From: Acanthamoeba sp. SK_2022b
Taxonomy: Eukaryota > Discosea > Longamoebia > Acanthamoebidae
Direction: 5' to 3'
NCBI GenBank assembly: GCA_027943245.1
Contig: JANDJZ010000218.1
Coordinates: forward strand, 27,849 to 91,848
Length of the DNA stretch: 64,000 bases
Each line of letters begins with the position of its first letter. The first letter of the stretch is position 1. The position numbers and the translations under genes were made by a program. The notes beneath the pieces were generated by a model, which worked only from the letters and a program-made list of their open reading frames with translations, had not been told where the DNA came from and ran no database searches. Shown in pieces: positions 1 to 13,450 of the stretch.

Positions 1-752
1 GAGCGCCTGTAGAGCAAGTATGACTGACCACAATACAGATCCCAGGTGACATCTGCCTGCGCGACCTGGAGAGTCCAGGAGTGCTGACCCTGCGGCTGAC
101 GAAGAGGCAAGCCGAAGCAGAGGACAGTTCGCGCGTGGAGAAGGTTATCTCTCTCTCTCTCTCTCTCTCTGAAGGAGAGCTTGCCTCCTGCTCTCAACCG
201 ACGCCAGATGAAACTGCCAAGAATGTGGCTAACGTGGCTTCATCCCTAGTCGTACAACGTGGTCAAGTTGAAGAAGTTTCTGCATCAGGAACGCACCATC
301 ACCATCGCGCATGACATCATCAAGAACGAGTCCAAGGCCTCTAACAAGGACACCAAGAAGGTTCACAGCTCCGCTCCTTTCCAGTAAGACATCACAGCCT
401 TAACTCCCTCTTTGCAGCCCCAACGCATGATCCGAGACGTCAAGTTTGCGGCGCTCGTCGACAAAAAACCTCGACTGTTCCACCTACAGGTGCGTGCACA
501 TTCTCTTTCAATGGCTCGTTGGGCGCGAGTTGACCCACAGACGTGGCCACTCGTAATCCCCGACGCAGTTCAAAAACGAGGCCAAGGTGTACACGTACAA
601 GGCCCAATCCGAGGCCGAAGCCAGTACGTTTTTGCGACAACACAACCCAGGCACCTGACGCGCTTTCCGCTCATCTAAATGATGCGTGTACAGGGGAGAT
701 GGTGAGCAAGATTCAATGGAACATGAACAAGGTGGCGTCCACCGCCAACTGA
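1..752 (+). CDS. 3' end of a PH-domain protein, possibly TORC2 subunit Sin1 (partial)
   Basis: Only the last exons are in the window. Readable exons are about 48-143, 250-360, 418-489, 569-623 and 694-752 (TGA). They join in frame across gt..ag introns. The spliced product reads through YNVVKLKKF, RTITIAHD, a VDKKPRLFHL strand, FKNEAKVYTYKAQ and a C-terminal amphipathic helix EMVSKIQWNM. This is the beta-strand series plus closing helix of a PH fold, with the conserved Trp in the last helix. A PH domain ending the protein fits Sin1/RIP3, which anchors TORC2 at the membrane, but the CRIM and Ras-binding regions lie outside the window. The PH-like reading is fairly safe; the Sin1 name is inference. 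A CT microsatellite sits in the first visible intron. Confidence 0.5.
148..170. repeat. (CT)n microsatellite in intron
   Basis: Uninterrupted CT dinucleotides lie just inside the intron that starts at 144. Confidence 0.8.
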
Positions 753-889
753 CAGGCTGGCAGAGAAAAAGGGCCGAAAAATGGGTTGTAAGAAATGAAC
801 AGGAAATATACCTCGTGACGATAAGAAAGATAGGGCAGTGTCGTGTTCTGCATTTTTCCTTTCATATATCCAGCGCTTGTTTCAACGAC

Positions 890-2446
<1,557 letters not shown>

Positions 2447-2838
2447 CGCGTTGTCCCCGCACCCCCCCCGGGGGGCCCCACATGCTTGACTTCCCTGCTG
2501 TAGGGAGTGGACTCTCCCTTTCTCGCCTCCTCTCTGCGGCGAGGCCTAGCAAATAATGACAAATACTTAACAAATCTGTGTCGGTCCGCGAACTTTTCTG
2601 TGAGCACGGGCTTGATGTTAACCGTCGTCGGTCAACATGACCCCGGCGAGGTACTGGCCATGACCGCGTCAGATCATCTACCCAAGATGGACGGAGTTGG
2701 CAAAGGGCGCCTTCCAATAAGAAAAAAACCGCAAACCTCCCGCGGGGGCTTTTCGATCTTTCACAAGCAAGAGGGCTGGTATAAAACCGTGGCCTGGGTA
2801 CAATTCCTTTGATCCCTGAGCGAATTAGAAACCACAAC
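2447..2838. promoter_or_regulatory. NDUFS8 3' flank and aldo-keto reductase promoter with TATA box
   Basis: No coding signal is seen. A TATA box (tataaaa) lies at 2780-2786, about 55 bases before the preferred ATG at 2839. This spacing leaves a short 5' leader. Confidence 0.55.
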
Positions 2839-3852
2839 ATGACTACTACTCCTCAACAGACTCACGTCAACATCGTCTTTGGCGCCATGACGATCGGCAG
2901 GCCGGACGTGGAGATGACCCGAGTCCGCACTCTCAAAGACACGGCCGCACTCCTCGACATCTTCCAGGCGCACGGCCACACCGAGGTCGACACTGCGCGC
3001 ATTTACGGCCAGGGCTCGTCGGAGGAGTACCTGGGCGAGATCGGGTGGCAGGCGCGAGGGCTCCAGGTGCACACTAAGATCTACCCAACGGCTGGCAGGG
3101 GCATGGACAAGGAAAACTGGACTCACAGGCCCGCCCACCTGCGCGAGGCGCTGATGCGCAGCAAGGCGGCACTGAAGGCTGAACAAGTGGACATGTGGTA
3201 CCTCCACGGGCCCGACCGCAGCGTGCCGTTCGAGGAGACGCTGCGCGAGGTCAACAACCTCCACAAAGAAGGCCATTTCCGGCGGTTCGGCATCAGCAAC
3301 TACATGGCGTGGGAGGTGGCGCAGATCTGTGAGATCTGCGAGAGAAACAACTGGGTCAAGCCGAGCGTGTACCAGGGCCTCTACCACGCCCTGCACCGCG
3401 TGGTCGAACCGGAGCTGTTCCCTTGCCTGCGCCACTACGGACTCGCATTCTACTGCTTCCAGCCTCTCGCTGGCGGCTTCCTCACCAACCGATACAACCG
3501 CGAGACAGAGGAAGTCGAAGAAGGCTCGCGCTTCGATCCGCACCGGCGGCAGGGCAAGTACATTCGCATGCGGTACTGGAACGATGCCCATTTCGACGCG
3601 CTGGACATCATCAGGCCAGTGGCCAAGAAGCACGGATTGACAGAAGCTGAGTGCGCCCTGAGATGGCTCACCCACCATTCACTGCTCAAGAGGGAGCACG
3701 GCGATTCGATCATCGTGGGAGCGAGCAGTGCGAAGCATCTGGAGGAGAACCTCGCGGATTGCGAGAAGGGCCCGCTGCCGGAGGAGGTGGTGCAGGCGCT
3801 GGACGCCGGGTGGCTGCAGGTGAAGAGTGTGGCGACCAAGTACTGGCATTGA
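2839..3852 (+). CDS. Aldo-keto reductase, AKR7 (aflatoxin aldehyde reductase)-like, intronless
   Basis: NADPH-dependent aldehyde reductase, probably cytosolic. The single exon encodes 337 residues, close to the usual AKR7 length. I start it at the ATG at 2839 (MTTTPQQTHVN), which follows a leader with a TATA box at 2780; an in-frame ATG at 2809 adds ten unlike residues. The start VFGAMTIGRP matches the AKR7 G-T-M-E-M-G-R strand. It is followed by GHTEVDTARIYGQG with the catalytic Asp and Tyr, the Lys in VHTKIYP, the His in WYLHGPDRS, then FGISN and the QPLAGGFLTNRY loop typical of the class. The C-terminal cofactor region reads DSIIVGASSAKHLEENL. It is the only long intronless enzyme gene in the window, which could mean retroposition or transfer, but its composition matches its neighbours. 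Confidence 0.9.
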   Translation: MTTTPQQTHVNIVFGAMTIGRPDVEMTRVRTLKDTAALLDIFQAHGHTEVDTARIYGQGSSEEYLGEIGWQARGLQVHTKIYPTAGRGMDKENWTHRPAHLREALMRSKAALKAEQVDMWYLHGPDRSVPFEETLREVNNLHKEGHFRRFGISNYMAWEVAQICEICERNNWVKPSVYQGLYHALHRVVEPELFPCLRHYGLAFYCFQPLAGGFLTNRYNRETEEVEEGSRFDPHRRQGKYIRMRYWNDAHFDALDIIRPVAKKHGLTEAECALRWLTHHSLLKREHGDSIIVGASSAKHLEENLADCEKGPLPEEVVQALDAGWLQVKSVATKYWH

Positions 3853-4246
3853 GACCTTAGAAGCTCTTGTTAAACCGTCCCAATTTATGGTACTTTTTTG
3901 AGAAGTCTTGCTCATCCTTGCCCAGGCTACTGTGTGGCGTTGCGGGACATACACCACGCACACACAGGGAGGTGGGTGAGTCGTGCAGGCCGCGGTGACG
4001 CTGATCCAGCAGGAAGGCGGTACCCGCATTTGTGGAGGTAGGCCGAGGAGTAGAACACAGGATGGCCGTGGCCATTGGGACCTGGTTCTTTTACTGCTTT
4101 GTAGCATTGTAACACCACCACATCCTTAAATAGCCAATGCGTGAACAATCAGGTCACTGGGCCAGAACTTGCTTTACACTCCACCTACCATTGCCATCGC
4201 TCAGAGTCGTAGGCTCATTAGCGCAGAAGCCTCCTTGATTGGGCAG

Positions 4247-4410
4247 CAAAGTGATTGGCCAGGCAATTTTCAGGCCAGGTGGACACGGACCAGGTCTTTG
4301 TGGAAGCGGGAGAGGACCCCAACGAGAGCTTCATCACCCTCAACGCCAGCATGCAGCATCGCGTACGCCAACTCCGTTTTGTCCAAGCTTGAAATTCAAA
4401 GAATGGGGAC
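4247..4410 (+). pseudogene. Truncated copy of the 5' part of the 5-17 kb surface-protein family
   Basis: From about 4247 the sequence has the family's upstream motif gattggccagg. It then runs directly into exon-2 sequence (gaccaggtctttgtggaagc; protein VEAGEDPNESFITLNAS) and on into the first part of the following intron (agcttgaaattc). The signal-peptide exon and first intron are missing, an insertion breaks the NASINIAY segment, and no later exons follow. It is a dead fragment, probably left by unequal exchange or partial duplication. Confidence 0.75.
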
Positions 4411-4422
4411 TGTACACAAAAC

Positions 4423-5010
4423 TTACCCTTGGGCTACCTGCTTTTCCATACCTTTCAATAAACTGAAAGCTTTTTTTAAAGGCCATGTACGTATATGTGT
4501 TTTTATAAATACGTACATAGCCAAATGAGTCATTGTACTTTTTCTTACAAAGCCCAACTTTGCACCCCACAACCTTTGCCACTCAAAGTCAAAGCTGAGT
4601 TTAATGACAACTGCAAAGCCCGTTGACTCTGAACTTAACCAATGGGCAGACTTGGAAGATAATGCTGCCTTCCCAGCCCACTTGTGGTACTCCATTTTGA
4701 TGGGCCTGCTGTCCTTTGACTGCTTGGCACCATTGTCACTGTTGTCCTGATGATGACAGCCCTCTCTTCCTGGATCAAAGTTGTTCAGTCTCACTTCATC
4801 CAAAGCCCAGCACTTAAACTTAGCTCCTGGGCTATGGGTGGCTTTCCATGCTGATGGATGATGTAGATGAGGATACACAGGACTTCTGGATTGCAGATCA
4901 TCATTGTGCAGAGGAAGCAGCTTAATGTACACTTCGTCCTTTGCCAATGGGAGCTCAAGGGCAGCAGCATACCAATTGGCTTGCATCTTGCTTGTGGCTT
5001 CTCTTTCCAC
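4423..5010 (-). other. Unassigned 195-codon ORF in AT-richer DNA
   Basis: The frame has ordinary amino-acid composition (for example YAAALELPLAKDEVYIKLL) rather than a low-complexity shadow. It shows no motif I recognise and has no visible promoter or splice context. It could be a remnant of the same class of interspersed sequence seen at 17-20, 41-46 and 57-59 kb. Confidence 0.2.
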
Positions 5011-5380
5011 CCCAACTCAGGTGCTGCATCCTAGGACTGAACCTTCTGGGTAGAATTCTAGGAGACAGATTTGTAAAGCTAATTTGGAGTGACCAGCCTT
5101 GTCCAGTTACCAGCAATCACCCCTCCACAAAGGCATGCAGCTGTTCTGCAACAAAGTGCCTAGTTTGAGAAAGATAAAAAGTTTGTGGTTTACTGGGAGC
5201 AGCCACATCTGGTGTCAGCTGCCCGCCGCCAACAGTTCTTGGGCACACAAAACCTGTTAGCTGAATGGAGTGGATCAAATGATTGGCCACCTATTTCGCG
5301 GCCAAGGAAAAAGAGACGACTTGCCCATTGTACATATACAAGTTTTTTACATCTGCTCGCCCACACGTCCACTACGTACT

Positions 5381-8300
5381 ATGATGTGGCGTGGGTTGTT
5401 GAGCGTGTTGTTGACCTTGGCTCTGCTCGTCGGGGGTGGAGCTGCGGGAACTACCTGTACTTCTTAACGCTATCGGAGTTCATCTACATCTGTTTACTTT
5501 TTTTCTTTTTTGGCGGTGTGTAGACCCTGTTACTCCCGGCACCAGCATCACGGCCGTGGCGGCCACCGTCAGTGACACGGACCAAATCTTTGTGGAAGCG
5601 GGAGACTACCCCAACGAGAGCTTCATCACCCTCAACGCCAGCATCAACATCGCGTACGCCACCTCCCTTGTGTTCGAGCTTGAAATTCGAAGAATTGTAA
5701 TGACATGAAACTGATGAACCAATGGCGTGCTGTGCCCCACAAAATCCGGTTCAGCTTTGCTGGCCGTGTAAGGATAAGCTGCGCGGGCAATATGTGGATG
5801 ACCATTAACTCCACCGTCTACTTCAGTGGCCAAGGCTCCGCTTCTTTCACCGGCTGTACATTTCCAGCCTCTGTCCCCGCCACCAGAACCCCAACGCCAG
5901 ACTTGCTGACGCTCTTCTTGCTTGCGCCAGGTGGCATCCAGGTGGGCAGCAGCGGTTGGCTCCAGCAAGCGACCCAGGTCGAGCTGAACAGCGTCTCCAT
6001 AGGTACACCAGTACTGCGTTCGTGCAGCCATTGTCGAGTGGGCCTCCTCACGTGAATGTGTACCGCACTAGCGATGAAGCTGGACGAGGGCGCGAGATGG
6101 ACCCAAAGCGATATCTTGTATGTCACGCACGTGTCGAGCGACCAGGACCGTGCGTGCTGCCATCACCAGATCACTTATCACCCCCTCCCCCCAATCCAGG
6201 GCTGTGGCTAAGCTCCTTGTTGTGTGCGTGTCTCGACATTGCAGAGGCTCTGATTCATGTGGGACCTGGCGCGGAGTGGAACTCCACCGGCGCGGTCAGC
6301 ATCCTGTCGCAAGGCGCCACCGGTAACCGTGTCTGTGCGGGGGGGGGGAGTCTACTGCTTACCTACCCCCCCTCCGATGCCAGGTGTGCGAGTGGAGCCG
6401 TCGGCGGTGTGGAACGGGAACTCGTTCGCCATCTCCATTTCTTCAAACTCCAACTCGACCAACTCCACTGCGCCCTACCCAGTCGCGGGTACGCTTACCC
6501 CGTATCAACAAGATCACGACCAGCCTCATGACCACCGGCTCCCTGTGGCATAGGCGTGCACCTCGCCGGCACGTGGAACGCAGGGGCCACAGCTGCCATC
6601 ACGTCGTCTGGCCTAGGAGTGGTTGGTATGTCGCCGCCTGCTGAGACCGATCGTCGAGAGAGCAATCGCTAAGTCATCCTCCCCCCCTCGTGTACCCAAC
6701 CACACCGCAGGCCTGTTGTTTGCCGGCTCGGGACACCTGGCGCAGCGACAGCAACTCGAGGTCAACGCGACCGAGCCTGCCTTGGGTGCGCTCCTTCTGC
6801 AAAGCCAAAAGCGGCCACAGCGCGTCCAAGGCATGACGGCCATTCCTCCGGCGTACGTCTGCGGGCAGGCGTCCTCTTCGGCGGTAATGGCACGTGGGAC
6901 CAGTACGGCAGCCTGGCAATGAACACGAAAGGCTTTATCAAAGGTGGAACTCCCTCTCATCGCTCTCACAACGATTTGCGGATGCCTGGTCTTGCACGCT
7001 GATGGATTTTCTTGGTCGTTTCGGGAGAGGGCAGGTTTGTCGTGGAGTGGACCTGGAGGCGTGTGGAATCAGTACAACAGCGCGACCTTCATCGCCGCCG
7101 ATAAGGGCTACCGTACGGAAGGAACTCTCTGTGTGTGCTGTGTGATGTATGTGTGTGTGTACCGTCGTTGGTGTGGGACCAAAACGGACGCGGTTGACCT
7201 TGTCGGCATGTGCTTGGCATGTGCAGCGGTGTTCTTTGACCTCGGGGGCACGTGGAATCAGTTCGCAAGTGCAAGCTTCGCGCTCACCAACCAGTCCTAC
7301 GGTACACTTGCTTAGTCTCATGCCCCTGCTTGCATTGCTCACGCGTACTCGCCATCCCCCGGGCCAAAACAGGAGTGGTCTTGCGAGGGCCAGGCACCTG
7401 GAACCAGCGCCACAACACCGCCATGACGATCTCCGGTGGCCGAGGTTCGAGTCCCATGAGCCTTCTTTGTTACTTATCATTTGATACTGCTGGAACTCCC
7501 CACTCACCCAATGAGGTGGCCACAGCACATAAGATAAGCATTGTTATTGTTAACAAAACGTGTCATGCTCCTTTCCTTTGTAAGGTGTCAGCTTTATCAA
7601 CGAGAGCAGCGTGTGGACTCAGGCTGCCAACTCCACCATCACCATGACCGTCCTGAACAGCAGTATTGGTGCGAAATGCTTGGGGGCCACGTCAAGGCAG
7701 TGTTCACTTCACTGATGCGTCCTCCGCCTCAATCCTGCTCTCTCCTTGATGTGCAGGCGTCTTCTTCGACCAGGGAGGCCTGTGGGAACAGGGTGGCAGC
7801 GCCACGATGACCGTCAGCGACTCCGCTGGCAAGACCCTCCATCTCCCAGCCCCAACAAAACGGGCCACTTACATATTCTTCTCCTTTTTTATTATGGTAG
7901 GAGTGACCCTACTCAACGGAGGCCAGTGGATTCAGACTGGCCAGGTCACGGTCAACTCTGTGGGCAGTTTCTCTCAAAATGGCGGTACATGCGTGCTGTA
8001 GAAGAGGAGAAAAGGGGAGGGCACTGTGGTTGACCATGTCCTGGTTCTGTTGCGGGGCAGGCGTGTTCTTGAACGGAACGGGCGAATGGATGCAGAACGC
8101 CACCGCCACTAGTAAGAGCCCCCCTCCCCCCCATTCATCATCTCCCATGTGGCCGTATCCGCACGGCACGCTGGTTACTTGGCTGGCGCCTGCAGTTATG
8201 GTGGTGACGGTGGTCGTGACCACACTCTTTTCTTGCAACCTTTTGGCAGTCAACGCTGCCAAAGGAGTCCAGTCCACGCAATGCAGCTCCTGCGTGTGGA

Positions 8301-10735
8301 ATCAGAACGCCCCGCTCTTTATAGCTGCCAATTCCACCGGTACACCAGTGAGACATCACTGTCACTCCCTCTCCCCCCCGTCTCGCTTTATCTCTGTTGG
8401 ATCATCGCACCCAAGTTACGCTTTATCGATCTCCTCCATTGGTGGTGTTTTGTGGGGAGGGCAGGTGTCGACCTGCAAGACGGGCTGTGGACCCAGAACG
8501 CCCACGCTCAGATTCGCGTTCGATCAGACGGGTCTTCTAATTGCCAGGGTATGCACCACCACCAACCCCACCCCCAAAGGGTGTCTCTTCGCATCATGAC
8601 GAGGCCTGGCCCATGTGTTGGCAGGTGTGAGGGTGCAGATGGGAGCCACGTGGCAACAGCGCAGCAGCATTGACCTGGACATGGTCATCACCACCTCCTC
8701 CAACTTCGTCCATCGAGGCACGCCGCAGCTGCACCCCCTTCTCTTTCCCTGCCCCATCGGTGCGTGCGTTGTTAATGGTGGAACCTGTCGACAGGCGTGT
8801 ACGCGGTCAACGGCACGTGGACGGCGTCGTCGGAGAGCTCGACCACGATCACGGGCAAAGGCCTCGTGCGGGGCATCGTGCTCCTCCAATCGCAGTACAG
8901 CCAGGCCGGTCGACTCAACATCTCGGTCTCTGGTGCCATACCGCCGTACACCGGCTCGGGTAGGCAAGCCCCATGACCTGTGCGTATGCGCGCGCATGTC
9001 GATGGCCAATCCAAAGTGTTGTTGATGGACAGGTTTGACTGTGGGCAACGACTCGGTGTGGACGCAGACACAGGTCGCCAACATCTCGGTTTCTCAAGCG
9101 ATCGGCGCGTTACCCAATTCCTCCTCCCGACGCCGCCCCTATCCCCCCCCGCTCTCCTACAACCACTCACTCTCGTTCAATGATGATGGTAATTGTGTCG
9201 ACAGGAGTGGCTTTTGGCACGTATGGGCGATGGAGGCAGCAGGCAGCCACGACGATCCTCCTCCAGGGCACCTACTCGGCAGGTGTCAACATGGTGCCGG
9301 GCGGAACGTGGAGCCAGTCGGCTGCGACAACCATTCGTGCGCTCGCCTCCGCATCCTCCACCTCCAGAGGTGCGCGCCTGCCCCCTTCCCCCTTCCTTTA
9401 CCAGCCCGACCAATGGGGTGGCTGACCCGGGTGGCTGTGCTGGCGTTGTCATGAAAGGGTTCGTGTGTAACGGCACGAGCGCGTGTTGCTATCGCATTCA
9501 GTATCAGGACTTCCTCGCCAACCTCATCTTCTCCGCTGCTGGCGCTACCTTGCGAGGTGTGTTTCTCCCTCCGCCTCTCTCTCTCCTTCGTTTTCGCTTT
9601 TCGTTGTTTGAGCTCAGTTTTGGTGTGGGCTGGTGGCACAGACGACTGTCCGGCTGTGACGCCGTCGCCGTCGCCCCTGGTGATCGCTCCTGCTGTGATC
9701 AACGCGACGGCCACCTTCAGCAACAGCACGCCCTCGGTCTCTGTCGGAGGAACGACAACCTCCAGCACCACATCGGGAGGCGCCAGCGGGGCGGGTAAGA
9801 ACGTGGCCGTGCAGCTGGCCTTGGCCGATCTTCTCGTTGGCAACTCATCTGCCTCGGTTTCTGGTACGACCATTTTGACGTTATCATTAATAACTAATAT
9901 CGTCCTATCATTATTAAATGATATGGAGGTATTTTGTTGCTCATTGTTATCTTCCTCTCGTGAAGCCTACACGGTGAGCCAGCAGGTGACCAACTCGACG
10001 GCATCCGGCAACGTCACCTCTTCCACGACGACCTACGTCTATCTCGCTCAGCTCGACGACAACGCAACGAGCGTGGCGCAGGCCTTCACCTTCTACCCGC
10101 AGTCGGCCTCGGCGGCCTTTGCCGGCACCAACTTCAGCATCGGGGCCGGATCGCTCAAGTGGTCCATCAACCTCACCTCCACCGCCACCACCAACGGCGA
10201 GAGCCTCACCCTGCGCTACGCCCTGTCGAGCCTCCTCAACGCCAGCGTCTCGGCGTCGTCGGCCAACGCGACAATCGTGAAGAAGCTCAACACGCCCAAG
10301 ACCAACATGACCACCTACATCGTGCGACTCGACGAGAGCGCCGTCGCTCAAGTGGAGCTGTTCGACGTGGCCCTCGTCGACGATCAACAGACCTTCATCA
10401 ACCACACGATCGTGGCCGCCGCCGCAGGGGCGGGCTCGAGTGGCAACGCGACGACGAGCTACACGGTGGAGCTGCAGCTGCCGGCCTTCAACCATTCGCT
10501 GTACTACGATCCGAGCCTCGGGCTGGGCGTGCTCCTCACGGGGTCGAGCAAGTCGGGCGACGGTGGCAGCGACAACACGGCGCTCATCGTGGCCGTGGCC
10601 GTCGTGGTGCCGGTGGCCGTGGCCGTCGTGGCCGTCGTGATCTTGGCGGCAGTGGTGGTGGGATGGCAACGCAAGAAGAGGATGCGTAAGAGCTCGCTGG
10701 AACTGGACCACGCCTTGGATGACAGCTCTCTGTGA
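5381..10735 (+). CDS. Large repeat-built type-I membrane protein, copy A (many exons)
   Basis: Predicted cell-surface protein. Exon 1 (5381-5456) encodes a signal peptide (MMWRGLLSVLLTLALLVGGGAAG). Next come a beta-helix-like segment (5524 on; VAATVSDTDQIFVEAGDYPN) and more than fifteen short exons. Each encodes about 25-45 residues of one repeat, starting G-V-x-F/L and containing G-x-W-x-Q or close variants (GGTWNQ, GGLWEQ, GGQWIQ, DGLWTQ, GATWQQ). Essentially every intron is phase 1, splitting the first Gly codon. A Ser/Thr-rich stalk (TPSPSP, 9642 on), a 250-residue Asn-glycosylation-rich ectodomain (exon 9967-10735) and a Val/Ala transmembrane helix (ALIVAVAVVVPVAVAVVAVV) follow, then WQRKKRMRKSS and an acidic tail. 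One repeat junction appears to use a GC donor (near 7829). Exon edges around 9425-9580 are uncertain. I do not recognise the repeat as a named family. Confidence 0.75.
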
Positions 10736-11413
10736 ATCAGTGGTTTGAAGGAAGAAAAAGACGTCACAAAGGCAGTGGTAAATCGGTTTTGATGGCTCAG
10801 CAGCTGCCAGATCTGGCACAGCCACAATGAGGTTGACACTCTGTGCAACTATGGCCAGGGCTTGTATGAGGTAGAGGTTCCTCAGGTGGCAGGCCAGCAG
10901 GTGTACACGTAGATCACAACCGAGGAGGTGAAGAAGAGGATGCAGGGCGCAGCACCACCACCCCTGGCTGCAGGTCTCCCATTCGTTCTGCTGTTCTCTT
11001 TTGTTGTCCATTCCCGAGTTTTAATAATTCCGCCCCAATCTGAGGGTATCCTTTACCATTGCCACACAACACAAATTGGAGCCAGTGCTTGTTGTTGCCA
11101 CCAAACCACTCTCCAGGCATACAAACCCAACAAGCACCAACGCCTTGTTCTAGAGCCACGGCCTTGAAGTTATTGGGCAAGCTACTTTGGATCTCCGCGA
11201 AGGTGGACCTAAGAGCTCGTGCTCTTTTGTTTGCTGAAAGGGGTGGGTCAAGGTGATTGGCCAGGAACAAATCGCGATCGTTTTAATCCCCTGCATTCCT
11301 CCCTATTTCAGCAAAAAAACGCAAGCGCCAACAAAGAAAAAGATACGATTTGCCCTACATACCACTGCCAACAGCTTACACTACACTAGTCTACACGTCC
11401 TAGTTCACGTACT
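10736..11413. promoter_or_regulatory. Intergenic spacer and promoter between tandem copies A and B
   Basis: No gene is seen. The segment from about 11250 (gtgattggccagg, then aagaaaaagatacgatt and tacgtactatgatg) parallels the region before copy A, so the duplication included its promoter. It carries an inverted CCAAT (attgg). Confidence 0.45.
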
Positions 11414-13380
11414 ATGATGTGGCGTGGGCTGTTGATCTTGTTGAGCTTGGCTCTGTTCGTCGGGGGTGGAGCCGCGGGGACTACTTGTACTTTATTTCTA
11501 TCTCTATCGGAGTTCATCTTGGTGTTAGACCGCCACTGTATCTGACTGGTGACGCCAGCAGAGCCTCTGACGTTCCTACACCTTTTCAACCGCATATCTG
11601 TTAACGAGAAACTTTGTTTGTGGCGGTGTGTAGTATATGTAAGTCCCGGCGACAGCATCACTTCTGCGGCGGCTACCGCCTCTGACTCGGACCAGGTCTT
11701 TGTAGTAGCGGGAGACTACCCCAACGAGAGCTTCATCACCCTCAACGCCAACATCAACATCGCGTACGCCACCTCCCTTATGTCCCCATATGTCCGGCTT
11801 GCAATTCGAAGAATTGTAATGACATAAAGCCAATGAACCAATGGCGTGCTGTGCTCCACAAAATCCGGTGAGCAGCTTCTCAGGCCGCGTTACGATAAGC
11901 TGCGCGGGCAACCTGTGGATGGCCATTAACTCGACAGTCCTCTTCAGCGGCAGTGGACCCGCCTCTTTCACCGGCTGTACACTCCCCCTCCCCCACCAGA
12001 ACCTTAATGCCCGATTTGCTGACGCTCTACCTCCTCTTCTTTTTACCTCTCTTGCTCGGTCCAGGTGGCATCCAGGTGGGCAGCAACGGTTGGCTCCAGC
12101 AAGCGACCCAGGTCGATCTGAACAGCGTCTCCATAGGTACACTGTACTGCGTTCGTCCAGCCAGTGCCGAGTGGGCCTCCTCACGTGAATGTGTACCGCA
12201 CTAGCGATGAAGCTGGACGAGGGCGCGAGATGGACCCAGAGCGTGAGCTTGTATGTCACGCACGTGTCGAGCGACCAGGACCGTGCGTGCTGCCATCACC
12301 AGATCACTTATCACCCCCCCAATCCAGGGCTGTGGCTAAGCTCCTTGTTGTGTGCGTGTCTCGACATTGCAGAGGCTCTGATTCATCTGGGACCTGACGC
12401 GGAGTGGAACTCCACCAGCGCGGTCAGCATCCAGTCGCAAGGCGCCACCGGTAACTGCCCACTCGCCCCACTGTTTGACTGGCCCACGTTGATGCTGTGA
12501 GAGACGCGTATCAGCGGGGGGGGGGGATTCGACTGCTCACCTGCCCCCCTCCTCCGATGCCAGGTGTGCGAGTGGAGCCGTCGGCGGTGTGGAACGGGGA
12601 CTCGTTCGCCATCTCCATCTCTTCGAACTCCACCTCGACCACCTCCACTACGCCCTACCCGGTCGCAGGTACGTGATCCAATATTAACAAGATGACAACC
12701 AGCCTCATGACCATCGCCACCGGCCTCCTGGGTAATAGGCGTGCACCTCGCCGGCACGTGGAACGCAAGGGCCACCGGTGTCATCAAGTCGTCTGGCATA
12801 GGCGTGGTTGGTATGTCGCCGCCTGTTGAGACCGATTGTAGTGAGAAGCGACGAGAACAAGCGTTCGCTCAGCTTACGTCCTCCTCCTCCTCCCCCCGTC
12901 GTGTCCCTAAACACTCCGCAGGCCTGCTGTTTCCCGACTCGGGACACCTGGCGCAGCATCAGCAACTCGAGGTCAACGTGACCGAGCCTGCCTTTGGTGC
13001 GCTCCCTCTGCAAATCCAAAATAGGCCACAGCGCTTCCAAAGCATGACGGCCGTTCCTCCGGTGTACCTCTGCGAGCAGGCGTCCTCTTCGTCGGTAATG
13101 GCACGTGGGACCAGTACGGCAGCCTGGCAATGAACACGACAGGCTTTATCAAAGGTGATTAAGCAGCTCCCTCTTCTGGCAACGATTTGCGGATGCCTGG
13201 CGCGCTGATAGCAGTTCTTGGGAGGGGGCAGGTTTGTCATGGACTGGACCTGGAGGCGTGTGGAATCAGTACAACAGCGCGACCTTCATCGCCGCCGATA
13301 AGGGCTACCGTACGGAAGGAACTGTGTGTGTGTGTGGTGTGTGTGGTGTGTGTGGTGTGTGTGGTGTGTGTGTGGTGTGT

Positions 13381-13450
<70 letters not shown>

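Larger units (their letters stand above)
3853..5380. other. Gene-poor region with a truncated paralogue fragment and an unsupported ORF
   Basis: It contains the pseudogene fragment listed separately and a 195-codon minus-strand frame at 4423-5010 that matches no family I recognise. The sequence is more AT-rich than the flanking genes. The last 150 bases before 5381 resemble the region upstream of the second tandem gene (gattggcc, then aaaaagaga/t..acgac/att), so they are probably shared promoter sequence. Confidence 0.5.

Noticed and set aside
7425..7475. tRNA-like sequence: tggccgag next to ggttcgagtcc (also near 13740)
   Set aside because: The A-box-like and B-box-like strings are adjacent with no room for D and anticodon arms, no acceptor stem pairs, and the stretch is exon sequence of the surface genes.
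9947..11011. 354-codon minus-strand His/Arg-rich frame (and its counterpart at 16352-16951)
   Set aside because: Shadow of the GC-rich C-terminal exon of the surface genes; it conserves no protein features between the copies beyond what the sense strand forces.
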